In this document: piece by piece, positions 46,534-55,286 of the stretch
Numbering within the stretch: the stretch's first letter is position 1
Layout: every line of letters begins with the position of its first letter
Assembly: GCF_004348995.1 (NCBI RefSeq)
Contig: NZ_SMKQ01000005.1
Coordinates: 62,001 to 126,000, forward strand
Direction of reading: 5' to 3'
Length of the DNA stretch: 64,000 nucleotides
Origin: Nonomuraea terrae
GTDB taxonomy: Bacteria; Actinomycetota; Actinomycetes; Streptosporangiales; Streptosporangiaceae
Notes under the pieces: model-generated
Databases searched by the model: none
What the model was told of the DNA's origin: nothing
The model's input: the letters and a program-made list of their open reading frames with translations, nothing else
Made by a program: the position numbers and the translations under genes

Positions 46534-47811
46534 GTGCAGCAGTCAGTCAACGAAGAGCCGCTGGATCGCAGCGAGTCGCCCCCTCGGGCGCCGGCGCCAC
46601 CGGAAACCCGCGCGGCGCGGCACAGGCGCGAGTCGAACGTGTTGATCGCCGTGAGCGTGATCCTGCTGGCGGTGAATCTCCGTCCGGCCCTGGTGGCGGT
46701 CTCCCCTCTGCTCGGCGCCATCCGGGCCGACACCGGCATGTCGGCCACGACGGCGGGGCTGCTGACGACGCTGCCGGTGGTGTGCTTCGGCGTGCTCTCC
46801 CCTTTCGCGCCGCGGATCGGCAACCGGCTGGGCGCGAACGTCGCCCTGCTGCTCGCGATGGTGGTGCTCGTGGCCGGCACGGCGGTGCGGTTGCTGCCCT
46901 CGATGACCGCCCTGCTGCTCGGCAGCGTCGTCATCGGCCTGGCCCTCGCCGTGGCGAACGTGCTGCTGCCCAGCGTCATCAAGCGGGAGTTCCCGTCACG
47001 GGCCGCGCTCATGTCCGGGGTCTACTCGATGTCGATGTTCGGCGGGGCTGCGCTCGCCGCCGGGGTGACGGTGCCCGTCCAGCACGCCGCCGACCTCGGC
47101 TGGCGAACCGCGCTGGGGTTCTGGGGGCTGCTGGGCGTGCTGGGCGTGCTCGTGTGGCTGCCCCAGGTGCCGCGCCGTACCGGCGCCGCGGGTGCGCCGG
47201 CGAGGCCGGCGGACAACCGGCCGGTACGGGGGTTGTGGAAACACCCGGTGGCCTGGGCGGTCGCCGTCTTCTTCACCGGGACGACGCTGATCTTCTACGC
47301 CTCGTCCGCCTGGCTGCCCACCATGCTGACCGACGCCGGCATGCCGAGCGGAACGGCCGGCTGGATGCTCTCGTTCATGAGTCTGGTGGCCATCGCCGGG
47401 GCGTTCTTCACGCCGATCCTGACCGGGCGGAACGTGCCGTCCGGAGTGCTCGTGGTGCTGAGCGTCCTGCTGACCATGGCCGGGTTCGCCGGTGTCCTGG
47501 CGGCTCCGGCGACCGCGACGTACCTGTGGATGGCGTTGCTCGGTCTCGGGCAGGGGGCGATGCTCAGCCTGTCGGTGCTGTTCTTCGTGCTGCGCGCCCC
47601 GGATGCCCGGCACACGGCGCAGCTGTCCAGCATGTCGCAGTGTGCCGGGTACATCCTTGGCTCTGTCGGCCCCTCCGCCGTGGGCGCCGTCCATCAGTGG
47701 ACCGGCGACTGGGCCGTGCCGTTGGTCGTTCTGATCGTGCTGGGAATTCCGATGATCTGGTCGGGGCTGGGCTCGGCCCGCAAGCGCTACGCCTCGTACG
47801 AGATCACCTGA
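46534..47811 (+). CDS. MFS transporter, CynX/NimT type
   Basis: 425 aa, 12 membrane helices. 'VILLAVNLRPALVAVSPLLG' in TM1 is the hallmark of the CynX/NimT (cyanate/2-nitroimidazole) MFS subfamily. The first ~40 residues are charged and cytoplasmic. GTG 46534 is chosen because GAGGAAG lies 4 nt upstream; an in-frame GTG 60 nt earlier lacks one. Substrate unknown. Confidence 0.82.
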   Translation: MQQSVNEEPLDRSESPPRAPAPPETRAARHRRESNVLIAVSVILLAVNLRPALVAVSPLLGAIRADTGMSATTAGLLTTLPVVCFGVLSPFAPRIGNRLGANVALLLAMVVLVAGTAVRLLPSMTALLLGSVVIGLALAVANVLLPSVIKREFPSRAALMSGVYSMSMFGGAALAAGVTVPVQHAADLGWRTALGFWGLLGVLGVLVWLPQVPRRTGAAGAPARPADNRPVRGLWKHPVAWAVAVFFTGTTLIFYASSAWLPTMLTDAGMPSGTAGWMLSFMSLVAIAGAFFTPILTGRNVPSGVLVVLSVLLTMAGFAGVLAAPATATYLWMALLGLGQGAMLSLSVLFFVLRAPDARHTAQLSSMSQCAGYILGSVGPSAVGAVHQWTGDWAVPLVVLIVLGIPMIWSGLGSARKRYASYEIT

Positions 47812-47817
47812 CGGATG

Positions 47818-48057
47818 TCAGCGGGTGACGGTGGTGGTCACCGTGGTGGACTCGCCCGTGGCGGCGGCCAGGGTGGCGGTGAGGGCGTGAGGGCCCTGCG
47901 GCAGGGCTGCCAGTACGTCCGCGCCGAGGGCGAGGGTGAGCATCCCGGTGGCAGGGCGGGAGACCGTCCGCACCGGTGCGCCGTCCACGAGCAGGGTCAG
48001 GGCGCGCAGGTCCTGGCCGCCGAGCTTGACCTTCACGGATCTTCGTGTGTGGTCCAT
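47818..48057 (-). pseudogene. Possible C-terminal fragment of a secreted beta-rich protein
   Basis: About 79 aa in a coding-like frame: 'SVKVKLGGQDLRALTLLVDG', 'LALGADVLAALPQGPHALTA' and a Thr/Val-rich end. It looks like an Ig/fibronectin-like terminal module, without its signal peptide or main domain. It faces the MFS gene tail 6 nt away. The open frame runs further 5' but with unlike composition. Could also be a small cytoplasmic protein; low certainty. The rest of the gap up to 48314 shows nothing else. Confidence 0.35.
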
Positions 48058-48314
48058 CGGCCGGGATGAACCGCCGGATGATCCTTTACCGGCGGAGACG
48101 TCACGCTCGCGGGAACATCTGGCGTCGCGGCGGTGCGGGGAAAGCCCGTCGTCAGGGGCCTGCGTTCCTTCCGGTGGATCGTGCTCACGTATCACGGCGG
48201 GAGCCCGGGCGAGTTCGCCGGGGGTGTCATAACACGACAAATCCCGCTGTGGTTTGATCGACCTGCCGTGTGGGCGGGGGGCCTGCGCGGATTTCGTTCT
48301 CAGGGGGATGTTCA

Positions 48315-49415
48315 ATGATCAAAAGCGTCGTTCGCCGTCTGGCCGTCGTGGCGGTCGCCGGTGCCTTGAGCGCCACCGGCGCGGGGAGCACCGCGCACGC
48401 CGCGACCGCGGGAGAACCCCGCGAGGCCGCGTGCCCGCCCGCGGCCACCGCCATCGGCTTCAGTGACGCGCTCGACAAGACCACGGCCGGCACGACCAAG
48501 GTCGGCGGCCTGTCGGCGCTCGCCTACGACCGGCGCACCCGGGAGTACGTGAGCGTGGAGGACCGCAGCGGCACCGACGCCGCCCGCCTGTTCTTCTTCC
48601 ACGACCCCGCCAAGCCGGAGATCACCCGTACGCTCGCGCTGACCAAGCAGGACGGCACCGCCTACGACGTCGGCAACTTCGACGGCGAGGGCGTGGCCGT
48701 GCTGCCGGACGGCGACTACCTGGTCAGCTCGGAGACCGAGCCGTCGATCATGGTCTTCGACCGTACGGGCAGGCAGCGCGGCTCGCTGGAGGTCCCGGCA
48801 CGCTTCCGGATCGCGCCGAACGGCGAGGGCGCCGACAACGCCGGGCTGGAGGGGCTGAGCGTCTCCCCGGACGGCCGGCACGTGTTCGCCGCGATGGAGG
48901 GCACGCTGAGCGGCGACAAGCCGGCCACCGGCGAAGCCGTCTGGCGGCGCCTGCTGGTCTACCGGGCCGAGCACCACGGCGGCGGCTACGCGCTCACCCG
49001 CCAGATCGGCTACCGCGTCGACCCCGGCAACCGCATCGCCGAGGTCGCCGCCTACGGTGACGGACGGCTCCTCGTCATGGAGGCGGCCTACGACGCGGCC
49101 ATGGGCAACTCCGTCCGGCTGTACGCCGTGCACGGCGCGGACCGGGCCTCCGACGTGAGCGCGGTGCGCGACCTGTCCGCCGCGCCGTCGCGTGCCGTCG
49201 TACGCAAGGAGCTCGTCTCCGACCTGGTGCACTGCCCGTCGCTGGGCGCCACCAGCCCCGAGCCGCAGACCAACCCCCTCATGGACAACTACGAAGGGCT
49301 GCAGGTGGACGTGTCCGACGGCCGGCACCGCGCCCGGCTCCACCTCATCAGTGACGACAACTTCAACACCCTCCAGGTGACGCGGGTGCTGACCCTCACC
49401 GCCCGCCTGCCCTGA
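48315..49415 (+). CDS. Secreted phytase-like (esterase-like) beta-propeller protein
   Basis: 366 aa. Signal peptide 'VRRLAVVAVAGALSATGAGS' with cut near AHA|AT. The body matches the 'esterase-like activity of phytase' family: 'VGGLSALAYDRRTREYVSVE', 'FDGEGVAVLPDGDYLVSSE', 'NAGLEGLSVSPDGRHVFAAM' and the end 'NYEGLQV' ... 'HLISDDNFN'. Members are extracytoplasmic phosphoesterase-like propellers. GGGGGA precedes the ATG at 48315. Substrate unverified; its presence a few kb from PhoD is suggestive of phosphate scavenging. Confidence 0.82.
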   Translation: MIKSVVRRLAVVAVAGALSATGAGSTAHAATAGEPREAACPPAATAIGFSDALDKTTAGTTKVGGLSALAYDRRTREYVSVEDRSGTDAARLFFFHDPAKPEITRTLALTKQDGTAYDVGNFDGEGVAVLPDGDYLVSSETEPSIMVFDRTGRQRGSLEVPARFRIAPNGEGADNAGLEGLSVSPDGRHVFAAMEGTLSGDKPATGEAVWRRLLVYRAEHHGGGYALTRQIGYRVDPGNRIAEVAAYGDGRLLVMEAAYDAAMGNSVRLYAVHGADRASDVSAVRDLSAAPSRAVVRKELVSDLVHCPSLGATSPEPQTNPLMDNYEGLQVDVSDGRHRARLHLISDDNFNTLQVTRVLTLTARLP

Positions 49416-49501
49416 CGGGTGAGGCGCGGGCCCCGTCCGCCACTCGCTCCGCGCCGCATCCCGCCCGGCCTCCGCGCCGGGCCAGGTGATTAGCTGGAGG
49501 T

Positions 49502-50470
49502 GTGGCCGTCACGGTGGCGCTGGCCGGAGACACGATGCTCGGGCGCGGAGTGGCCGAGCGGATCGACGACGCCCCTGACGTGCGGCGGTTCTTCTCCGGT
49601 GACGTACGCGCCCTGGTGGCCGGGGCCGACCTGTTCCTGCTCAACCTCGAGTGCTGCGTCTCCGATCGCGGGAAGCCCTGGCCGGCGCCCGGCAAACCGT
49701 TCTTCTTCCGCGCCCCGCCGCAGGCCGCCGACCTGCTGGCGGAGCTGGGCGTCGGCTGCGTCACGCTGGCCAACAACCACGCCCTCGACTACGGCTACGA
49801 CGCGCTGGCCGACACGTTCGCCCACCTGTCCCGCGCGGGGATCCGGTACGTGGGCGCGGGGGCGTGCGACGCTGCCGCCCGCCGTCCGGCCGTGCTGACC
49901 GCCGGCGGGCTGCGACTCGGGGTCGTCGGCTTCAGCGACCATCCCGCCGACTTCGCGGCCGGCGCCGAACGCCCCGGCATCGCGTACGCGCGGCCGGCCG
50001 GGCGCGGGCTGCCGCCGTGGCTGCAGGCGACGCTCGCCGGGCTGCGCCCACAGACGGACGTGGTGCTGGTGACGCCGCACTGGGGGCCCAACATGGTCGC
50101 CGAGCCCCGCTCCGCGGTGCGGGCCGCGGCCTCCGCGCTGCTGGCGGCGGGCGCCGACCTGGTGGCCGGGCACTCGGCGCACGTCTTCCACGGTGTGGCG
50201 CCACCGATCCTGTACGACCTGGGCGACTTCATCGACGACTACGCCGTGGACCCGTACCTGCGCAACGACCTCGGCCTGCTGTGGCTGGTCACCCTCGACG
50301 TACGCGGCCCGGTCCGCCTGACGGCCTTCCCCCTCAAGCTGGACTACACCTTCACCCGCCTCGCCGACCCCTTCGACCGCCGCTGGATCCGCGACCGCCT
50401 CACCACCGCCTGCGCGGCGATGGGCACCCAGGTCCACGACGAAGGCACCTCCTTCACCATCGACCTGTGA
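49502..50470 (+). CDS. CapA family metallophosphatase-like protein
   Basis: 322 aa, GTG start. 'VALAGDTMLGRG', 'LNLECCVSD', 'VTLANNHALDYGYDAL' and 'VVLVTPHWGPN' are the metal-binding motifs of CapA/PgsA proteins, required for poly-gamma-glutamate capsules in Bacillus but widespread with other roles. No signal peptide or membrane anchor here, unlike CapA of Bacillus, so it may act in the cytoplasm. A TTAGCT hexamer ends 7 nt before the GTG. Confidence 0.83.
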   Translation: MAVTVALAGDTMLGRGVAERIDDAPDVRRFFSGDVRALVAGADLFLLNLECCVSDRGKPWPAPGKPFFFRAPPQAADLLAELGVGCVTLANNHALDYGYDALADTFAHLSRAGIRYVGAGACDAAARRPAVLTAGGLRLGVVGFSDHPADFAAGAERPGIAYARPAGRGLPPWLQATLAGLRPQTDVVLVTPHWGPNMVAEPRSAVRAAASALLAAGADLVAGHSAHVFHGVAPPILYDLGDFIDDYAVDPYLRNDLGLLWLVTLDVRGPVRLTAFPLKLDYTFTRLADPFDRRWIRDRLTTACAAMGTQVHDEGTSFTIDL

Positions 50471-50690
50471 CCGTGGCGGAACTATGGTCATCGCCATGCC
50501 CGAGGTTCTTCCCGTGGGTCCGCCATCTGTCCGCGGACGAACTGCGAGCCTTCACCTGGAGCTCGCCGAGGCGCTGTCGGACACGGCCGAGCTGGACGTC
50601 GACTGCGGTCGTTCGGGCTGATGAGCTTCAGGCGTTGGAGGGTGTTCCAGGCGGGCGGCCTCGACATCGCGCTCGCCGGGCCGCGCCTGA
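50471..50690 (+). pseudogene. Possible remnant of small actinomycete gene(s)
   Basis: Short coding-like pieces in different frames: 'RHLSADELRAF', then 'LELAEALSDTAELDVDC' with a nearby stop, then 'DELQALEG'. The middle piece resembles short antitoxin-like hypothetical proteins of actinomycetes ('..FA.ELAEAL..AAELD.D..'). No intact gene. Low certainty. Confidence 0.3.
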
Positions 50691-51089
50691 TCACTCGCCG
50701 CCTCGAAACCAGCGGCCGGCCGCCGGCAGGAGCAGGCAGACGATCACGATCACCGGGAAGAGCGTGTTGGGCCCGATCAGCCGGGGCCAGGTCAGGTCGC
50801 CGTCGATGGCCTGCAGCAGACGGAGATCACGATGAAGACGGACTCGGTCGTCACGATCGCCCACCGGAGCCTCCTGGTACGGCCGTTCCAGCGGTGCAGG
50901 AACCAGCCGATGAGGCCTGGGGCAGCGGCGGCGTAGACGCCCAGGAGAAGGAGCGGCCGGTCGGACGTCGCGGCGAAGGCTCCGACCATGAAGGCCAGGC
51001 CGACGAGGCCGAACGCGACTTGGAGCGTCATGAGGAATCTCGCCGTTTTCACGGCGGTCGGCATTTGCTCCGGCCCGACGTTGATCATG
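50691..51089 (-). pseudogene. Four-helix membrane protein gene with one frameshift
   Basis: From ATG 51089 the frame reads 'MINVGPEQMPTAVKTARFLM', then helices 'LLLLGVYAAAAPGLIGWFLH' and 'WAIVTTESVFIVISVC'. Near 50818 one base is missing; the neighbouring frame continues sensibly with 'LLQAIDGDLTWPRLIGPNTL', the helix 'FPVIVIVCLLLPAAGRWF' and a stop. Repaired length is about 132 aa. Either a real inactivation or a sequencing error in a small unknown membrane protein. Confidence 0.6.
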
Positions 51090-51230
51090 TCGCCATTGTG
51101 ACGCAAAACCGGGCCTGCGAACCCGGCGTGAACCGGTCGTTTCAGGGAGGCGGACATTCGCGGATGGCCGCCGTCCCAGGTGGACATCGGGATTGGTGCA
51201 ATAGATATTGGAAGGGAGCGGAGGTGTTTC

Positions 51231-51650
51231 ATGGACGTACGTCTTGACCATCTCGTCTGCTGGGTCTCCGACCCGCTCGCTTCCTTGCACTTCTACGAGC
51301 AGGTCATCGGCCTGCCCGGGGTGAGAGCCGACGAGTTTCGCGACGGGAAGGCGCCTTTCCCGAGCGTACGGATCTCGCCCGAGACCATCATCGATCTGAT
51401 GGCCTTCGAGGCGATGCGGGGAGTGGACGAGGGCACGGGAGTGAAGGGCAGCGCCGGGCATCCGGTGAACCATTTCTGCCTGGCGGTGAGCAAGGAGGAG
51501 TTCGACGCGCTGAAGGGCAGGTTGAAACAGCACGACGTCGAGGTCACCGGCGACTCGACGAATTCTTTCGGGGCCCGCGGGATCGCGCCCGAGACCATTT
51601 ACTTTCCGGATCCCGACGGCAACGTCATCGAGGTCCGCTGGTACGAATGA
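51231..51650 (+). CDS. VOC superfamily (glyoxalase-like) protein
   Basis: 139 aa, one vicinal-oxygen-chelate domain: 'RLDHLVCWVSDPLASLHFYE' at the N-terminus with the metal-ligand His, 'HPVNHFCLAVSKEEFDAL', and 'YFPDPDGNVIEVRWYE' at the C-terminus with the metal-ligand Glu. GGAGG lies 6 nt upstream of ATG. Substrate unknown; could be a dioxygenase/isomerase or a drug-binding protein of the bleomycin-resistance type. Confidence 0.83.
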   Translation: MDVRLDHLVCWVSDPLASLHFYEQVIGLPGVRADEFRDGKAPFPSVRISPETIIDLMAFEAMRGVDEGTGVKGSAGHPVNHFCLAVSKEEFDALKGRLKQHDVEVTGDSTNSFGARGIAPETIYFPDPDGNVIEVRWYE

Positions 51651-51683
51651 GAAGTGTCTGCCGCGTCTGGTACACAGGCGGGC

Positions 51684-52055
51684 ATGGGTGTGAGCGTGGA
51701 TGAGTTCCTCGGGCTGCTGGACGAGTTGCCCGAGGTGCGGATGGGTCAGGGCGGCGAGTGGGTCGGCCTGAAGGTGCACGACAAGGGGTTCGGCTACTTG
51801 TGGGAGGCGACTGAGACCGTCGGGCTCAAGGCCACGATCGAGGAGCAGATCGCGCTGGTGTCCGAGCGGCCCGAGGTGTTCGAGGTGCAGTTCACCGCGG
51901 GGCGGTTCGGGTGGGTCGTGGTCCATCTCGACAAGATCGACGCTGACGAGTTGTTCGAGCTGATGGTCGAGGCGTGGTCCTTGACCGCGCCGCAGCAGCT
52001 CGTGGAGGAGTTCGAGGCCACCCACCCGATCGGTCAGAAGGTGCAATCAGGGTAA
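51684..52055 (+). CDS. MmcQ/YjbR-family protein
   Basis: 123 aa. The CyaY-like DNA-binding fold of YjbR is suggested by 'VSVDEFLGLLDELPEVRMGQ', 'WVGLKVHDKGFGYLWEAT', and 'GRFGWVVVHLDKIDADELFE'. Function unknown; the family often neighbours VOC genes, as here. ATG lies 8 nt after TACACA. Confidence 0.72.
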   Translation: MGVSVDEFLGLLDELPEVRMGQGGEWVGLKVHDKGFGYLWEATETVGLKATIEEQIALVSERPEVFEVQFTAGRFGWVVVHLDKIDADELFELMVEAWSLTAPQQLVEEFEATHPIGQKVQSG

Positions 52056-52066
52056 TCTCCGACATT

Positions 52067-52549
52067 GTGCACATCGGGTTGCGTGAGTGGCGTGAGGACG
52101 ACGCGCCTGCCGTCTTACGGGCCTTCCAGTCGCCCGACCTGCGCGACCAGGCGCCGTGGCCGGTCGTCACGCCGCAGGACGCCGTGGGCTGGATCGCCTC
52201 CTGGCACGGAGCCGGCCACGCCTTCGCCGTGACGGCCGACGACCAGGTCGTGGGCAACGTGGCGGTGACCAAGATCGACGGTCACGGCACCGGATGGGTG
52301 TCCTACTGGGTGGTGCCCGAGGCCCGCGGGCGCGGGATCGCCGTGGCGGCGACCCGGCGGCTGGCGCGGTGGGCGTTCGACGAGCGTGGGCTCTTCCGGC
52401 TGGAGCTGGCGCACCGTACGAACAATCCGGCGTCGTGCCGGGTGGCTACGCTGGCCGGGTTCCGGTCCGAGGGCATCGAGCGCGGCAAACTCTGCTACGG
52501 AGGCGTGCGCTACGACGTCGAACGCCACGCCCGTCTCGCCACCGACTGA
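52067..52549 (+). CDS. GNAT acetyltransferase, RimJ/RimL type
   Basis: 160 aa from GTG 52067, 12 nt after the MmcQ stop. 'LREWREDDAPAVLRAFQSPD' N-terminus, acetyl-CoA loop 'VVPEARGRGIAVAATRRLAR', and 'RLELAHRTNNPASCRVATLA' then 'GFRSEGIERG' are characteristic of ribosomal-protein/aminoacyl acetyltransferases of the RimJ/L group. Substrate unknown. Confidence 0.83.
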   Translation: MHIGLREWREDDAPAVLRAFQSPDLRDQAPWPVVTPQDAVGWIASWHGAGHAFAVTADDQVVGNVAVTKIDGHGTGWVSYWVVPEARGRGIAVAATRRLARWAFDERGLFRLELAHRTNNPASCRVATLAGFRSEGIERGKLCYGGVRYDVERHARLATD

Positions 52550-52598
52550 CCGGCCGAGCGGGTGGTCAGGCAGTAGGCCGCTGAATTACCCTTTTCGG

Positions 52599-52976
52599 GT
52601 GGACGGCGAGAGTCTGGCCGCGGTCGGGTTGCTGGAAGCCCTGAGCCGGGCGTCGGAGATTCTCGCGGAGTTACGTCATCCCTTCGTGAGAAGCGAGCAC
52701 TTTTCGTATTTCCTCCCGTCCGGAGGCGCCCGCGTAGGGGCCGCGTTCATCCTGCCCGACGGTCGTGAGGTGCGCTTCGAGGTCTCGATCGTGGCGGCGG
52801 GCGACGCCTTCCACGTCGAGGGCGGCATCACCGCCGAGGACGAGACCCTGCTGGAGCTGCCGCGCAGGACCGTGAAGGACATCCGCGACGGCGTGGCCGT
52901 GCTGGACGACTACGTGGCGGAGGTGACGGCGCCGGCCGGGCAGGTGCTCGACCGGCTGCTGGAGGAGATTGTCTGA
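52599..52976 (+). CDS. Hypothetical protein
   Basis: 125 aa, GTG start placed 7 nt after TACCCT (52587-52592). Begins 'VDGESLAAVGLLEALSRASE'; the centre is an alternating beta pattern ('VGAAFILPDGREVRFEVSIV'), and the end is helical. No family recognised. The end of the gene overlaps the first half of an operator pair for the next gene. Confidence 0.55.
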   Translation: MDGESLAAVGLLEALSRASEILAELRHPFVRSEHFSYFLPSGGARVGAAFILPDGREVRFEVSIVAAGDAFHVEGGITAEDETLLELPRRTVKDIRDGVAVLDDYVAEVTAPAGQVLDRLLEEIV

Positions 52977-53021
52977 CAGCCACACAGTCAATTGGACTCT
53001 TGGTGTCTGGTTGTCAGACAA
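52969..53021. promoter_or_regulatory. Paired GntR/FadR-type operators before the EamA exporter gene
   Basis: TTGTCAGACAA at 53011-53021 fits the FadR/FCD-type consensus TNGTNNNACNA exactly, and TTGTCTGACAG at 52969-52979 fits all but the last base. Together they form 11-bp inverted arms 33 bp apart; TGTCTGG lies between them. The right site touches the exporter's start codon. The GntR regulator is encoded downstream of the exporter. Confidence 0.7.
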
Positions 53022-53926
53022 TGGATGGCATGAACAAGGGACCGCTCGCCGTGGTCGGCGCCGCCGTGCTCTGGGGTACGGCGGGAACCGCCGGCCTGCT
53101 CGTCTCCGCCGACTCCGTCGCCCTGGCCGCCGCCCGGCTGGTCATCGGCGGAGCGGCGCTCGCCGTCGTGGCGTGGACCGCCGCGCGGCGGTCCACGAAG
53201 GTGATCACACCGGGCCTGCTGCTGGGCGCGGTCGCCGTCGCGGCCTACCAGCTCTGCTTCTTCGCCGCCGTCAGCCGTACGGGGGTCGCCGTCGGCACCG
53301 TCGTCGCCATCGGCAGCGGACCGGTGTTCACGGGGTTGCTCTCCTGGGTCCTGCACGGCCGGCGACCGAGCGGGCGGTGGGCCCTGGCCACCACGGCGGC
53401 CGTCTGCGGCTGCGCGGCGCTCATCGTCGGCGGCGGGACGCAGACCGGCGCGCAGGTGGTGTCCGGGACGCTGTTCGCCCTGCTGGGCGGGCTGCTCTAC
53501 GCCTTCTACGCCGTCATGGCGGCCGGCGCGATCGGCCGGGGAGCAGAGTCGAACGCCGTGATGGGCGTGATGTTCGGCGGCGCCGCGCTGATCATGCTGC
53601 CGGTCCTGGCGCTGCACGGCGCCGCCTGGCTGACGGAGCCGCGCGCGCTGCTTGCCGTCCTCTACCTGGGCCTCGGCACCACGGCGCTGTCCTACCTCCT
53701 GTACGGTCTCGGCCTGCGCACCACCCCCGTGGCCACGGCCGCCACGCTCGCCCTGGCCGAGCCGGCCGTCGCCGCGCTGCTCGGCCTGGTCGTGCTCGGC
53801 GAGCGGCTGGCCCCGATGTCGCTCGCCGGTCTCGTCCTGCTCGCCCTGGCTCTCGTCGCGGTCGCCGTACCGGAAAAGCAGGAAGGGAAAGCCGTGCCGG
53901 AAAGGGAGCTAGAGTCACGGGCGTGA
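53021..53926 (+). CDS. EamA/DMT family exporter
   Basis: 301 aa (ATG 53021; a second in-frame ATG at 53030 is equally possible). Ten hydrophobic helices in two EamA repeats: 'LAVVGAAVLWGTAGTAGLLV' and 'LYLGLGTTALSYLLYGLGLR', ending 'TPVATAATLALAEPAVAALL'. Likely exports a small metabolite. Its stop overlaps the GntR gene (GTGA), and paired FadR-type sites cover its promoter, so it is probably the regulator's target. Confidence 0.83.
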   Translation: MDGMNKGPLAVVGAAVLWGTAGTAGLLVSADSVALAAARLVIGGAALAVVAWTAARRSTKVITPGLLLGAVAVAAYQLCFFAAVSRTGVAVGTVVAIGSGPVFTGLLSWVLHGRRPSGRWALATTAAVCGCAALIVGGGTQTGAQVVSGTLFALLGGLLYAFYAVMAAGAIGRGAESNAVMGVMFGGAALIMLPVLALHGAAWLTEPRALLAVLYLGLGTTALSYLLYGLGLRTTPVATAATLALAEPAVAALLGLVVLGERLAPMSLAGLVLLALALVAVAVPEKQEGKAVPERELESRA

Positions 53927-54555
53927 CGTTGCCCCTCAGACCTGTCTCCACCGTCGGCGCGCTGGCCGACGCCCTGCGCAGCAGGGTGCTGTCCGGGGAG
54001 ATCGCGCCCGGCACCGCGCTGCCCGAGCAGGAGATCGCCGCCTCCTACGGCGTGGCCAGGCCGACCGTCAGGGAGGCGCTCGCCACGCTGGTGCACGAAG
54101 GGCTGCTCAGGCGCGAGCGCAACCGCAGCGCGTACGTCCCCGAGGTGACGCTCGCGGACCTCGACGATCTCATGTACGTCCGCCGCCCCCTCGAAGACCT
54201 CATGGCGCAGGCCATGGCCGGGCACGACGTGCCGCAGGCCGAGGCCGCGCTGCGGCGCATGGCCGCCCTGCCGGTCGACGCGCCGTGGTCGGAGACCGTG
54301 GCCGAGCACATGGCGCTGCACGAGGCGCTGGTCCAGGCGGTCGGCAGCCCCCGCCTGGAGCGCCTCTACGGCGTGCTGGCCGCCGAGACCAGGCTCGGCC
54401 TCGTACGGCTGCGCGAGGTCTACGGCGACCGCGACGTCCTCGTCCGCGAACACCGCGAGCTGCTCGACGCGATCGCGAACGGCCCGCGCGACGCGGCGCG
54501 GGCGGCCGTGGCCGAACACCTGAGCCATTCCTGGGGCGAACAACGCGACGGATGA
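53923..54555 (+). CDS. GntR-family regulator with FCD effector domain
   Basis: 210 aa. GTG start overlapping the exporter stop. N-terminal winged helix 'EQEIAASYGVARPTVREALA' then 'LVHEGLLRRERNRSAYV'; C-terminal FCD domain with His residues that usually bind metal ('AEHMALHEAL', 'VREHRELLDAI', 'AVAEHLSHSW'). Family members sense carboxylates or metabolites. It probably represses its own operon through the sites at 52969-53021. Confidence 0.87.
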   Translation: MTLPLRPVSTVGALADALRSRVLSGEIAPGTALPEQEIAASYGVARPTVREALATLVHEGLLRRERNRSAYVPEVTLADLDDLMYVRRPLEDLMAQAMAGHDVPQAEAALRRMAALPVDAPWSETVAEHMALHEALVQAVGSPRLERLYGVLAAETRLGLVRLREVYGDRDVLVREHRELLDAIANGPRDAARAAVAEHLSHSWGEQRDG

Positions 54556-54632
54556 GACGGTTGGGGCGGGCCTGAGCACCATTGAGCGGTAACCCTTGCG
54601 GTACCGCCCCGGAAGTCGCAAGAATCGCGGCC

Positions 54633-54983
54633 ATGCACGGCAATCCGATGCCGGACTCCTACGTGTACGTCACGGAAGAGGGCGTCACCCGTCACTACGC
54701 GGACGGCAGCGTCGAGGCTCTCGCCTGGGAGGACGTGGTGGAGGTCCGTGTCGTCACCGAAGCCGGGGCAGACGTCCACTACATCCTTCTCGACCGCGAC
54801 GGCGAAGGCTGCGTCGTGCCGCGTTCGGCCACGGACGCGACATTCCTCGCAAGGTTGCGCTACCTGCCGGATTTCGACCTGGAACGGCTGAACGTGGCCG
54901 CCGATTCGGTGCACGACGGCGTCGTGGTCGTCTGGCGCAGCCCCGACCCGCCGTCCGCGCTGCCGGACCTCGAGTATGACTGA
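54633..54983 (+). CDS. Hypothetical protein
   Basis: 116 aa starting 'MHGNPMPDSYVYVTEEGVTR'. The middle ('EALAWEDVVEVRVVTEAGAD', 'HYILLDRDGEGCVVPRSATD') resembles small beta-rich PH-like or immunity-type domains but I cannot name a family. Possible promoter TTGCGG-N18-AAGAAT (54596-54625). A second in-frame ATG lies 15 nt later. Confidence 0.55.
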   Translation: MHGNPMPDSYVYVTEEGVTRHYADGSVEALAWEDVVEVRVVTEAGADVHYILLDRDGEGCVVPRSATDATFLARLRYLPDFDLERLNVAADSVHDGVVVVWRSPDPPSALPDLEYD

Positions 54984-55028
54984 CCGGCCGGAGAGCGCCA
55001 GGGGCAGCAAAGCGGCAGAGACCCCTGT

Positions 55029-55286
55029 GTGGTGAAATTTCTGACCATGGTGCTTGATGTGGAACGTCCGGAGCCGGGGCATCGACCCGTCATCGGCGCC
55101 GCCTGCCGGATCACCGGCAGCGAGATCGAGGACTCGATCGTCCCTCCCAGGGAGTCCATCGCCGGCGTCGGCCGCATCGCGCCGTCGCTGATCGGCCACG
55201 ACGTCGAGCTCCCCTCCGCTCCCCGCACGCCCAGAGCCCACCGACTCGTGCTGGGCGATCACAGCAAGGTGCAGATCAGCTCATGA
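55029..55286 (+). pseudogene. C-terminal remnant of glucose-1-phosphate thymidylyltransferase (long RmlA type)
   Basis: 85 aa. 'RPVIGAACRITGSEIEDSIV', 'GVGRIAPSLIGHDVEL' and the end 'RAHRLVLGDHSKVQI' match the left-handed beta-helix tail of long RmlA/StrD proteins. The nucleotidyltransferase domain (about 250 residues with the GxGTRLxPxT loop) is absent upstream, so it cannot make dTDP-glucose. Its stop overlaps the rmlB ATG, the usual coupling of an intact rmlA-rmlB pair, pointing to a deletion that removed the 5' end of rmlA. Confidence 0.75.
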
